Below, piece by piece: positions 7,031 to 14,143 of a DNA stretch of 20,724 nt. The position numbers and the translations under genes are program-made. The stretch is from a virus. Within the stretch, counting starts at the first letter, position 1; each line of letters opens with the position of its first letter. Location: positions 1-20,724 of IMG/VR virus record IMGVR_UViG_3300008450_009762. One strand, 5' to 3'. The notes below the pieces were generated by a model, which was not told where the DNA came from, did no database searches, and saw only the letters and a program-made list of their open reading frames with translations.

Positions 7031-7847
7031 AAATTTCTTTTAAACCAGTTTCTAAAGTGTATTTTGGATTGAATTTATACTTTGATTTAGCATATGTTAT
7101 ATCAGCAACCCAATTTAGCGTATCATAATTATTAAATATATTATTTATTTTGGTAGGTTCCAAATTAGACTTGTAAATATTTTTTATTATGTTAAAAACT
7201 TCTAAATTTGAATATTGAACTCCACTTCCAAAATGTATCACGTCGCCTTGTATAATTTCTTTTTCGGAATGCAGTACTGCAAATATACCATCAATAAAAT
7301 CATCGATATGTATAAAATCATGAACTCCTAAACTTATTTTTGAAGTTATATTATTTTGAAAATTCCTAAATAATGTCGGTATAAGTCTAGCGCTCGGTTC
7401 ATACAACCCGTACACGCTAAACGGCCTAACTGTAGCTATAGGCTTATTATACTCCGTTGCATATCCCTTACAAAGTAACGTACTGGCGCCTTTGGTTGAT
7501 TCATACATCGTTCTAGGTTTCAATACATCTAGCTCACTAATTGGTTTATTTGTAGCTCCATATTCAGAAGATGAACCTATATTTACGAATCCTAGATATC
7601 CAACGTCCTTTGTAGCTTCCAACAACCAATATGTCATTACTACATTCGAATTAAAAGTTTTTGATGAATCCTTTATCTCAGCCGCACAATGTATTATATA
7701 GTTCGGTGCAAATTGTTTAATTCGTTCAGGCAATGTTGAATCCGTTTCCCACTCTCTACCAACTAACAAAAGTTCATTTGTGCGTTGTAGCCGTTCAACA
7801 ATTGATTTACCTATAAATCCTGTATGTCCTGTTATTAGATACTTCAT
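7011..7847 (-). CDS. NAD-dependent sugar epimerase/dehydratase (extended SDR), 278 aa
   Basis: This is an extended short-chain dehydrogenase/reductase acting on a nucleotide-linked sugar. The NAD(P)-binding GHTGFIG lies at residues 7-13, IIHCAAEI at about 51-58, NIGSSSEYGA at about 89-98 (catalytic Ser), and the catalytic YESTKG at 115-120 (Tyr and Lys). RPFSVYG (about 136-142) is the typical substrate-domain segment. Length is slightly below the usual 300-330. Candidate reactions are 4-epimerisation, 6-epimerisation of an ADP-heptose (HldD role) or 4,6-dehydration; sequence alone does not choose. It sits between a methyltransferase and transketolase A, with a 4-base ATGA overlap with the former and a 20-base overlap with the latter. 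Confidence 0.88.
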   Translation of the reverse strand: MKYLITGHTGFIGKSIVERLQRTNELLLVGREWETDSTLPERIKQFAPNYIIHCAAEIKDSSKTFNSNVVMTYWLLEATKDVGYLGFVNIGSSSEYGATNKPISELDVLKPRTMYESTKGASTLLCKGYATEYNKPIATVRPFSVYGLYEPSARLIPTLFRNFQNNITSKISLGVHDFIHIDDFIDGIFAVLHSEKEIIQGDVIHFGSGVQYSNLEVFNIIKNIYKSNLEPTKINNIFNNYDTLNWVADITYAKSKYKFNPKYTLETGLKEIYERKYK

Positions 7848-8341
7848 ATACGTTCACCCATTACCATAAATGCATTATTTAAATCTATTCCTGATTTGAA
7901 TATATTCGCATAACCGCGGTCTTTCATGTAGTCTGCAATAATATCAGGAGTAAATACATTAACGTGTTTTCTATTATTCCATGGGCGCCAATATACTTGT
8001 GAGTAGTCAGGTAAATATAAAAATAATACACCACCACTTCGTAATTTTGAAGTCCAATAATCCAGAACATCGACCCAATTTGGTATGTGTTCAAGACAGT
8101 GTGAACTGAAAACATAATCTAATTCGTCGAGATTTTCTGGAAAGTTCGTTGCACTAAAATCATTTATTTCCGGGTCAATTGGTATCGCACCCGGAAATGT
8201 CCATTCTAATCTATTACAACCTACGTCGACTCCTACACCAGTACATACATGTTTTGCGAACGGTATAGCAAACTGCGCCGCGTTTCCTTGTGTTTGAAAT
8301 TCCGGATAATTGTTTGTTTTGTATTGTATTGTCTTTATCAT
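7844..8341 (-). CDS. class I SAM-dependent methyltransferase, 165 aa
   Basis: This compact Rossmann-fold methyltransferase starts at MIKTIQYKTNNYPEF. Motif I is GVGVDVGCNRLEWTFPGAIPID (about residues 36-57). YVFSSHCLEHIPNW (about 76-89) is the typical post-II segment with its C/HxLEH pattern, and LRSGGVLFLYLPD (about 101-113) is motif III. I chose the ATG at 8341, ten bases past the upstream stop at 8352; a start at 8407 would overlap the kinase gene by 56 bases and add an unlikely basic leader. The substrate is unknown. The sugar-island context favours a nucleotide sugar or glycan, as for similar small methyltransferases next to PfkB and cytidylyltransferase genes. Confidence 0.82.
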   Translation of the reverse strand: MIKTIQYKTNNYPEFQTQGNAAQFAIPFAKHVCTGVGVDVGCNRLEWTFPGAIPIDPEINDFSATNFPENLDELDYVFSSHCLEHIPNWVDVLDYWTSKLRSGGVLFLYLPDYSQVYWRPWNNRKHVNVFTPDIIADYMKDRGYANIFKSGIDLNNAFMVMGERI

Positions 8342-8351
8342 ATATTTTTGT

Positions 8352-9092
8352 TTACGGTGTCGCAACGCCTCTTTTTCTAACAACCTTCGCTGCCATAGTA
8401 TTTCCAAAATTTATCGATACCGTTACGTCATTAGTTTCAACATATTTCAGTGCAAATGCAGATGTAAATGTGTCACCCGCTCCGCTAACATCTATCGTTT
8501 CGACCGGTTCTACAGTCTCAAATATTTGCTCTAAGTACTTAGTACCTCTCGAACCTAATGTAACTATTAATTTATCCGATAATGTCAGATGTCTATTTTG
8601 ATACGCTTCTTGTTCGTTAAGCTTTACAAAAGTAAAATTTTCTATAATTGTATCGGTTAGTAGTCTTTTAGTATCCAATACTGAAGTAGTGCCTAACTTA
8701 GCGAGCACCGGTAACTGCTCGTCAGATAAAAAGCCTTTCTGATAATCGCTTACTATAACCAGGTCATAGAAATTTTTCTGTAATTGTTCAATAGACTCTA
8801 AACTACATTTTGATATATCGTCCTTTTCCTCATCTATTCTAATAAATAAATGATTACTTTTCTTATCAACATATCTAATCTTTTTAATTACATCGGATTG
8901 ATGTACATGCGTAATATATGCCGTTGAATCAATACATTTAATATTATTAACGACGTTGCCGGACATACCATCGTTAATCGTAGTATATATCGGTTTTACA
9001 ATAGGTACGGGCCCTTCTGGACACAGTCGTGTAGTATCGCAATAAATAAACTCATCTATACACGTTTCGCCAATAACAAGTATTTGTTTCAT
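8352..9092 (-). CDS. PfkB-family sugar kinase, heptose-7-phosphate kinase-like (HldE N-domain type)
   Basis: This is a ribokinase/PfkB fold sugar kinase. It opens with VIGETCIDEFIYCD (about residues 6-19), has RLCPEGPVPIV (22-32), which matches the RxSPExPVPV pattern of heptose-7-phosphate 1-kinases, and SDYQKGFL (115-122). VSGAGDTF (202-209) carries the catalytic Asp at about 207. At 246 residues it is shorter than the roughly 310-residue HldE kinase domain, with reduction in the lid region. The stop/start overlap (ATGA) with the cytidylyltransferase gene recreates the two halves of HldE as separate proteins. The most likely reaction is phosphorylation of a heptose or related sugar phosphate at C1. 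The exact sugar is inference. Confidence 0.85.
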   Translation of the reverse strand: MKQILVIGETCIDEFIYCDTTRLCPEGPVPIVKPIYTTINDGMSGNVVNNIKCIDSTAYITHVHQSDVIKKIRYVDKKSNHLFIRIDEEKDDISKCSLESIEQLQKNFYDLVIVSDYQKGFLSDEQLPVLAKLGTTSVLDTKRLLTDTIIENFTFVKLNEQEAYQNRHLTLSDKLIVTLGSRGTKYLEQIFETVEPVETIDVSGAGDTFTSAFALKYVETNDVTVSINFGNTMAAKVVRKRGVATP

Positions 9093-9478
9093 CGTAAAAA
9101 CATATTTTGTAATATCATGGATGTAGATTTGTCGGGTATTCTTTGAAAAAATCTAACCGTATCAACACAATCACTACCAATAATATTTTGGTCTATATAA
9201 TCACTACCGACGACTATCATTTTACATTTGTGTGTTTTTATTGCCATAATCAATTCATCATTTGTATCAAAACTCACAACGCGTTTAACATATTTGATAG
9301 ATTCTAATACGCCGATTCTATCGGTTAGCGTATTAAATGGCCTTAAGTTACCTTTATTCTCCATAATACGACGATCAGAATCGAGTCCGACGATTAGATC
9401 ACCAAAACTACTAGCATATTGTAATAGTTTTATATGTCCTATATGTATTATATCAAAACATCCGTTTACCCAAACCAT
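9089..9478 (-). CDS. cytidylyltransferase-family sugar nucleotidyltransferase (HldE C-domain type), 129 aa
   Basis: This is a small nucleotidyltransferase that activates a sugar-1-phosphate. It has the GCFDIIHIGHIKLL motif (6-19) with the HIGH signature at 12-15, LIVGLDSDRRI (about 28-38), NLRPFNTLTDR (about 44-54) and IVVGSDY (about 88-94), all in the order seen in HldE/RfaE C-terminal domains and HldC. The length matches the isolated domain. It partners the PfkB kinase (ATGA overlap), so together they would turn a sugar 7-phosphate or similar into a nucleoside-diphosphate sugar; ADP- or CDP-heptose are the known products of relatives. No GmhA isomerase or GmhB phosphatase is visible in the window, so host enzymes or genes outside it would be needed. 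Confidence 0.87.
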   Translation of the reverse strand: MVWVNGCFDIIHIGHIKLLQYASSFGDLIVGLDSDRRIMENKGNLRPFNTLTDRIGVLESIKYVKRVVSFDTNDELIMAIKTHKCKMIVVGSDYIDQNIIGSDCVDTVRFFQRIPDKSTSMILQNMFLR

Positions 9479-9494
9479 AAAAAATCATATTTCA

Positions 9495-9926
9495 TTATTC
9501 TCTATTAAAATCATCATCTATTCTAACGATATCAGATTCTTCGCATTTATCACCGAACTGAATTTCTATTATTACTAAATCCTTCATTCCAATATTGTGA
9601 ACTCTATGCAAATCACCGCGTTCTATGTAAAATGTATCATTAGCCGATGTTGGTACAGTTTTTGCATTTATGGTTACTCGGCCGGAGCCTTCTAATACAC
9701 TCCAATGTTCACGTCTATACCTATGGTATTGATAGGAAAGTCGGTAACCGGGTTTAACTACAAAGCGTTTAACTTTATATGTAGGCGTAGCCAATAAAAC
9801 TTCAAAATAACCCCAAGGTCGTTCTTCATAGAGTTTTTCATTACTCATCAATGCTCTAATAGCAGAACCTAAAGTTTGATCATTAGGATTATCATCAATA
9901 ATTTTCTTAATTTCAGATAGTGTCAT
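9495..9926 (-). CDS. mannose-6-phosphate isomerase type II-like cupin, 143 aa
   Basis: This is a single cupin domain like the C-terminal domain of bifunctional ManC/AlgA proteins. The pattern RPWGYFEVL is followed by YKVKRFVVKPGYRLSYQYHRYRREHW, with the metal-binding His residues and Arg. WSVLEGSGRVTI, then YIERGDLHRVHNIG and IEIQFGDKCEESDIVRIDDDF complete the family's usual order. The N-terminal ~45 residues are extra and helical. Known relatives interconvert fructose-6-phosphate and mannose-6-phosphate; some stand-alone cupins instead act on nucleotide sugars. I chose the ATG at 9926, which overlaps the upstream stop by 14 bases; an ATG at 9956 would add ten residues and overlap by 44. No GMP partner domain is present. 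Confidence 0.82.
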   Translation of the reverse strand: MTLSEIKKIIDDNPNDQTLGSAIRALMSNEKLYEERPWGYFEVLLATPTYKVKRFVVKPGYRLSYQYHRYRREHWSVLEGSGRVTINAKTVPTSANDTFYIERGDLHRVHNIGMKDLVIIEIQFGDKCEESDIVRIDDDFNRE

Positions 9927-10527
9927 AAAATGAGTTTTGCTGTTCCTGCTTTTCAATACTCTTCACGTGTTCGAGTGCATACTCATCAGGTATAAATGCA
10001 AATTTTTTGAAACCTGTAGGTACTTCGTGAACCGCGTTTTGCCACATAATATAAGAATTTCTTTTCATGATTCTTAATTGATTGTCAGGAAAATTTACAA
10101 ATCCATTTTCGTTTAATCGCCAATTCCATTTAGCAATATGTTCTGGAGTAATGCCTATAACAGTATTTTCTCGAGGTATAGCATACAAATCAACATCTGG
10201 ATTGGCTGATATAATTGCTTTCAAATTAACAATTAATTCAGGTTTAACCATTTCATCAGCATCAATATTAAATATGAAATCTCCTGAACACTTACTAGAC
10301 AAGTAATTTTTTTGATTAGCAAAATTGTTATTCAAAGGGTTCTTGTATAACTTGATGTGTTTATTTTTACTGTAATCAGTTAAAATTTGCAATGTAAGTT
10401 CATCTGTTGAATAATCGTCTACTACTACAATTTCATCTTGAGGGTCTTTGTATTCCAGAATAGTTTGAAACAATCTTTCGATACATTCACCTTCATTATG
10501 TGTTAGTATTGCATATGATATTTGCAT
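9913..10527 (-). CDS. family 2 glycosyltransferase (WaaE/KdtX-like), 204 aa
   Basis: This is a compact GT2 enzyme. It shows ISYAILTHNEGECIERL (about residues 3-19), DEIVVVDDYSTDE (about 31-43), NFANQKNYLSSKCSGDFIFNIDADE (the acceptor-site and DXD-bearing strand, about 68-92), and a later FPDNQLRIMKR with WQNAVHE (about 146-167). This order is typical of the WaaE/KdtX subgroup, which adds a hexose to the LPS inner core. At 204 residues it is somewhat shorter than those enzymes (about 250), missing the C-terminal tail. The start ATG at 10527 touches the stop of the upstream GT4 gene, so translation is probably coupled. Acceptor unknown. Confidence 0.88.
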   Translation of the reverse strand: MQISYAILTHNEGECIERLFQTILEYKDPQDEIVVVDDYSTDELTLQILTDYSKNKHIKLYKNPLNNNFANQKNYLSSKCSGDFIFNIDADEMVKPELIVNLKAIISANPDVDLYAIPRENTVIGITPEHIAKWNWRLNENGFVNFPDNQLRIMKRNSYIMWQNAVHEVPTGFKKFAFIPDEYALEHVKSIEKQEQQNSFYDTI

Positions 10528-11828
10528 TATTCTACTTTTTTGAGTTTCGGTAATTCGATTTTCTTTAATTGCGGCAACACAAGTTTTTGTGCTTTAGGTG
10601 CAATAGGTACTTCATTCAATATGGTTTCCAATTTGGATTTCATTAATTCCCAAGAAAAATTGTCTTTCATATATTTAGGCATTTTTCTTGACTTTTCCAA
10701 ATAAGTATTGTAATTTTTATATACGTCCTTCAACACACCAATAAAATAACCGTAATCAGCAGTGAACCATTGCGATTCTTGCAAAATCACTTTATCCCAC
10801 GCTGCACTAGGATGAACGTTTGTCAATTGACCTGGTATTAAGGTTACAAAGTCTTTATTTAAAAAGTCGATGTGTCCTGACCATGCAGTTGCTATAATAG
10901 GTTTTCCTGACATAGCCGCTTCAGCTAATGGTCTACCATAACCTTCTCCTTTCGTTAAAGACACATGTGCCTTAACTTTTGGATGCATATACAAAGAGTT
11001 CATTTCAGATTCATTCATATCACCATGCAACAAATAAATGTTAGGAAGTCTTCTAGCTTTTACACTATCGCGAATGGCTGCAATTTTCCTGAGTATATCT
11101 AGCCTATCCATATGACTAAATGTTCCGCCACTAGATTTCAATATCAAAGCGGGTGCATCAGTCACGTTTTTAAATGCTTCTAAAAATGTTTGAATCAACA
11201 TACCAACATTTTTTCTGTCTTCTCCCATATCACCTTGCATCCAATGACCGACATATAAAAATGCAAATTGCTCTGGTATACTAGCCAATTCATCAACAAC
11301 TGTTTTACTCAATTCTGATGTTTTATTGTATACACTAGTATCTACTCCTTCGAACAATACTTGAATAGTTTTCACTAATTCTAGCATACCTTCTTTTTGC
11401 TTGGTATTGGTATTAATTTGGTCGTATTTCGTGGCAGTGAATACATTTTTAGAATGTTCGCTCGGTACAATAATCATATCCATTTTATTAGCACCTATCA
11501 ACCAATCAGATGAGCACATAGTGGTTTCAATACCTGCTGTAACACCGATATTATAGTTACCAATAGGTTGAAATTCATTAGGTACAGATACTTGAATAAA
11601 AATATCTGGTTTGGTAGTCAACTGCGGAACCAATCTACTAATTAAATCATCATCAACTCCTTGAGTTAAAGCATTGATAGGTGTACCGCCCCATCGCGTA
11701 CTAATAATTTGTACTTGATATTTATCCAATGCAATTATTGCACGAATTAAATCTCTTGAACGTGAACCATAACCACTTACTGTAGCTACGGGTGCAACGA
11801 TTGCACATATAGGTTTATTGTTTTCCAT
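10527..11828 (-). CDS. family 4 glycosyltransferase (GT-B), 433 aa
   Basis: This is a retaining GT-B fold transferase. The N-terminal domain opens with ICAIVAPVATVSGYGSRSRD (about residues 7-26), the donor-domain start is FAFLYVGHW (about 191-199), and the key GT4 catalytic signature is KGEGYGRPLAEAAMSGKPII (about 291-310), with the E-x7-E type acidic pair. A C-terminal tail of alternating LPKLKKIELPKLKKVE type, rich in Lys (about 415-433), is unusual and may contact membranes or a partner. The gene is 9 bases downstream of a second GT4 gene, with which it shares the general plan but little obvious sequence. The sugar donor cannot be read from the sequence. Confidence 0.88.
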   Translation of the reverse strand: MENNKPICAIVAPVATVSGYGSRSRDLIRAIIALDKYQVQIISTRWGGTPINALTQGVDDDLISRLVPQLTTKPDIFIQVSVPNEFQPIGNYNIGVTAGIETTMCSSDWLIGANKMDMIIVPSEHSKNVFTATKYDQINTNTKQKEGMLELVKTIQVLFEGVDTSVYNKTSELSKTVVDELASIPEQFAFLYVGHWMQGDMGEDRKNVGMLIQTFLEAFKNVTDAPALILKSSGGTFSHMDRLDILRKIAAIRDSVKARRLPNIYLLHGDMNESEMNSLYMHPKVKAHVSLTKGEGYGRPLAEAAMSGKPIIATAWSGHIDFLNKDFVTLIPGQLTNVHPSAAWDKVILQESQWFTADYGYFIGVLKDVYKNYNTYLEKSRKMPKYMKDNFSWELMKSKLETILNEVPIAPKAQKLVLPQLKKIELPKLKKVE

Positions 11829-11837
11829 AACTTATTT

Positions 11838-13214
11838 TTATGTTGTATATAATGTAAATCTTTTACGCGGAGTCCAATTAGCAAATGCTGTATTCATGTA
11901 TTCAGTAAATGCTGAACACATACTTTCTGCACTAAGCATTACATCAGGTTTAAGAAAATGTTCTCTACCAGCCAATCCTCTACCTTTTCTTTCTTCATAA
12001 CCCAATTCATATACTTCCATTATGCGGTCGGCAGCTTCTTTATATGATACAATGTCGTCCCAAATATATGGGGTAGGTATAGAACCTTGCATTGTCTGTA
12101 CTTTAGGAAACACCGGGAATGCCCATTCACCACAATCAGTGTATTTGCCGTCATTATTTGTTCCCCATACATCTGAATAATCGTCTGCTGTCAAATATGT
12201 ACCATCAGCCTTTTTAAATCCACATTGGTCTTGTAATCCACCTGTAACATTAACAATAATAGGCGTACCTGCCATAACAGATTCAGCAGTACCTAAACCA
12301 AATCCTTCGTTTGAAGCTAAATTGATAGTAACATCAGACAAATTGTATAGAAAATTCAATGTTTTAGGTGATACCTGATTGGCTGAAAATATTACATTGC
12401 ACTCAGGCATTAATTCTTTCCAGGTAGCATACAAATCAGTACCATTATCGTCTAATGGTTGTGTGTGCATAAGTAATACACATTTGTCAGCAGCTTCTTT
12501 AGGCAACATTTTTCTAAAATGATTGAACGCCAACATAACATCACTAGTATGCTTTCTACGAATATTTCGTGCATTATACAATACTACAAATGCATTATCA
12601 GCTATACCTAATGCTTTTTTATGTTCCAGCATCTCTTTGTATTCAGGAGCATCCGGAGTAATAGGATAAAATGTTTTATGATTGATACCATGAGGCAAAT
12701 ATTTTAACTGCCAATCTTTGTATCCCTCTCCTGCTAACACCGTTTGATGTATTGCATTACTTTGTTTTGATATACCTAAAATCATATCACACGACATATA
12801 AAATGGTTTGTTCCACATCGGAGCAGGCCAATTGTCCCAAATTGCTAAATAGTAAATTGGAAGTATTTGTCGTATCTCGTGCTCAGCAGCATACAACCAA
12901 CCCCAGAATCTAGGGTCTGTGAAATGTAATATACAATCAGGTTGTTCAATGTTAATAAGCTGGCGTATTACATCCATATTACCATAGCCATCACTCGGAT
13001 AAATTTTTACCGAGGCATCAGGAATACCAAATTCTTTTTGTATTGATTCACTTAAATCGATAGCCTTGCCGGCTTCAGGATGCTTGATAGCAGCGCCTAA
13101 TTGTACCCAATCAAATTGTTTTAAAGTACCTAATACCAATTCTCGGGATACTACACCTATTCCCGAATTTAATCGCATATCATCGGAGAGTAGTAAAATT
13201 TTCTTTTTCTTCAT
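11838..13214 (-). CDS. family 4 glycosyltransferase (GT-B), 458 aa
   Basis: This is the first gene of the glycan island in the direction of transcription. It begins with a basic MKKKKILLLSDD and a SGIGVVSREL turn (about residues 17-26) that would bind the acceptor. The second domain opens with FVVLYNARNIRRKHTSD (about 209-225), and the catalytic signature is SNEGFGLGTAESVMAGTPIIV (about 307-327), matching GT4 with its two Glu residues. Length is larger than average owing to insertions between about 330 and 390. The leader (13215-13253) contains TTATATTTATA, similar to the -7 elements of the local promoters, but I see no TTTG at the right distance. A GT4 pair of this kind could build the base of the glycan. 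Confidence 0.88.
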   Translation of the reverse strand: MKKKKILLLSDDMRLNSGIGVVSRELVLGTLKQFDWVQLGAAIKHPEAGKAIDLSESIQKEFGIPDASVKIYPSDGYGNMDVIRQLINIEQPDCILHFTDPRFWGWLYAAEHEIRQILPIYYLAIWDNWPAPMWNKPFYMSCDMILGISKQSNAIHQTVLAGEGYKDWQLKYLPHGINHKTFYPITPDAPEYKEMLEHKKALGIADNAFVVLYNARNIRRKHTSDVMLAFNHFRKMLPKEAADKCVLLMHTQPLDDNGTDLYATWKELMPECNVIFSANQVSPKTLNFLYNLSDVTINLASNEGFGLGTAESVMAGTPIIVNVTGGLQDQCGFKKADGTYLTADDYSDVWGTNNDGKYTDCGEWAFPVFPKVQTMQGSIPTPYIWDDIVSYKEAADRIMEVYELGYEERKGRGLAGREHFLKPDVMLSAESMCSAFTEYMNTAFANWTPRKRFTLYTT

Positions 13215-13228
13215 GTTCGTAACTTTAT

Positions 13229-13244
13229 TTAATATAAATATAAG
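13229..13244 (-). promoter_or_regulatory. AT-rich -7-like element upstream of the glycan island
   Basis: The minus strand reads TCTTATATTTATATTA here, 15-30 bases above the first glycosyltransferase ATG. TATATTTA (plus 13235-13242) is identical to the -7 element of the promoter at 17534. No TTTG lies 19-21 bases further upstream (the expected position reads ACTT). It may be an activator-dependent promoter or simply AT-rich leader. Confidence 0.35.
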
Positions 13245-13253
13245 AAAAACTTA

Positions 13254-13439
13254 TTAAGATTTAAGTTTCTTGAAAATAAATTTATCAATATTCCAGAAAA
13301 CCAAACCTCCAATTAGTTGAAATGCAATAGTAGTATTTAGATTGTTCCAACCTAGGTAATCATGGAAAAAGTAAATGCACGGTACTGTAATTATGGCTCC
13401 GAGCTGCCATTTAAGCATGTATAATACAAATGGTTTCAT
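13254..13439 (-). CDS. small membrane protein, 61 aa
   Basis: This protein consists of two hydrophobic segments (about residues 4-25 and 36-53) joined by a short HDYLGWNN loop and ending in a basic tail with FKKLKS. No named family is recognised. The positive C-terminus implies that both ends face the cytoplasm. The stop codon lies 39 bases above the first glycosyltransferase, and its start overlaps the stop of the SLOG-family gene by an ATGA, so the two are translationally coupled. A role with that gene or as a holin-like protein is possible but cannot be shown. Confidence 0.65.
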   Translation of the reverse strand: MKPFVLYMLKWQLGAIITVPCIYFFHDYLGWNNLNTTIAFQLIGGLVFWNIDKFIFKKLKS

Positions 13440-13927
13440 ACCTTGTCTCCTATTATTATGTACGGTTTGTTGTGTTTTATCGCCATCTTAATGGCATGGT
13501 CAGTACCACTAGATTTACCAGTGCTTCGAAATGCGATTACAGAATCACTGTATAATACTATTAATTCATTTCTGTGCATTAATTGTGATACGTGATAGTC
13601 CTGTTCATAGTATTCATCAGGCATCATTGAGTACAAATTTTTAACAGTATGTGCAGGATTAAATTCTGCGTATCCTACACCTAATTCCAAAGCAAACTTT
13701 TTAGCATATCTATCCGCACCATTACTTGCACCGCCTGATACTATTTCTAGATTAGGTAGATTGTTTTTGAGTTTGAATATCATATCCCTAATTTTGTTTT
13801 TGTTTTCATAGGACCTAGAACCCACAATCGCTACCTTATTATAATCGGCCTTAAGACTGCGTTTGGCCTCAATTAACTGCCGACAAGCATGTATGTTAAA
13901 TAGTCTATTAAATGGCAAATCACTCAT
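13436..13927 (-). CDS. SLOG-superfamily (DUF2493/YpsA-DprA-like) nucleotide-binding protein, 163 aa
   Basis: This is a Rossmann-like protein of the SLOG group. VAIVGSRSYENK (about residues 32-43) and IVSGGASNGADRYAKKFALELG (about 62-83) are the two signature segments, binding a nucleotide or nucleotide-linked ligand. Further helices and DSVIAFRSTGKSSGTDHAI (about 128-146) complete the fold. SLOG proteins occur in DNA uptake, nucleotide salvage and several anti-phage systems; those in phages are mostly of unknown role. Here it is flanked by overlapping genes for a lipoprotein (8 bases) and a membrane protein (4 bases), an arrangement worth noting. The N-terminal 30 residues before the fold are basic and not recognised. 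Confidence 0.82.
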   Translation of the reverse strand: MSDLPFNRLFNIHACRQLIEAKRSLKADYNKVAIVGSRSYENKNKIRDMIFKLKNNLPNLEIVSGGASNGADRYAKKFALELGVGYAEFNPAHTVKNLYSMMPDEYYEQDYHVSQLMHRNELIVLYSDSVIAFRSTGKSSGTDHAIKMAIKHNKPYIIIGDKV

Positions 13928-14141
13928 AGCTAATACGTTTTAATTTACTGAATTTGAATGTGTCTCCGAGTTGATGTGCATTGTTACTGTCAACCAATGA
14001 TATACGTTGATGTTTACTTTTTAAAATGTATATACTGGTATATTCAGATGGAATGACGGTTTGTACTGTAAAGTATATAGTACTTGTCGGTTTACAGCCA
14101 TACATTACACACATGGCCAAGAATAATAAACATTTATTCAT
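13920..14141 (-). CDS. small lipoprotein, 73 aa
   Basis: The N-terminus (MNKCLLFLAMCVMYGC) is a short signal peptide ending in a lipobox-like MYGC, with Cys16 the predicted lipidated residue. The -3 position is Met instead of the usual Leu, so the call is likely but not perfect. The mature part is about 57 residues, mainly beta-like and basic, with no family that I recognise. In tailed phages small lipoproteins include outer spanins and superinfection-exclusion factors; neither can be demonstrated. It overlaps the SLOG gene by 8 bases and follows the Fe-S nuclease stop by 2 bases, so it is part of the same transcription unit. Confidence 0.65.
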   Translation of the reverse strand: MNKCLLFLAMCVMYGCKPTSTIYFTVQTVIPSEYTSIYILKSKHQRISLVDSNNAHQLGDTFKFSKLKRISYE

Positions 14142-14143
14142 TG

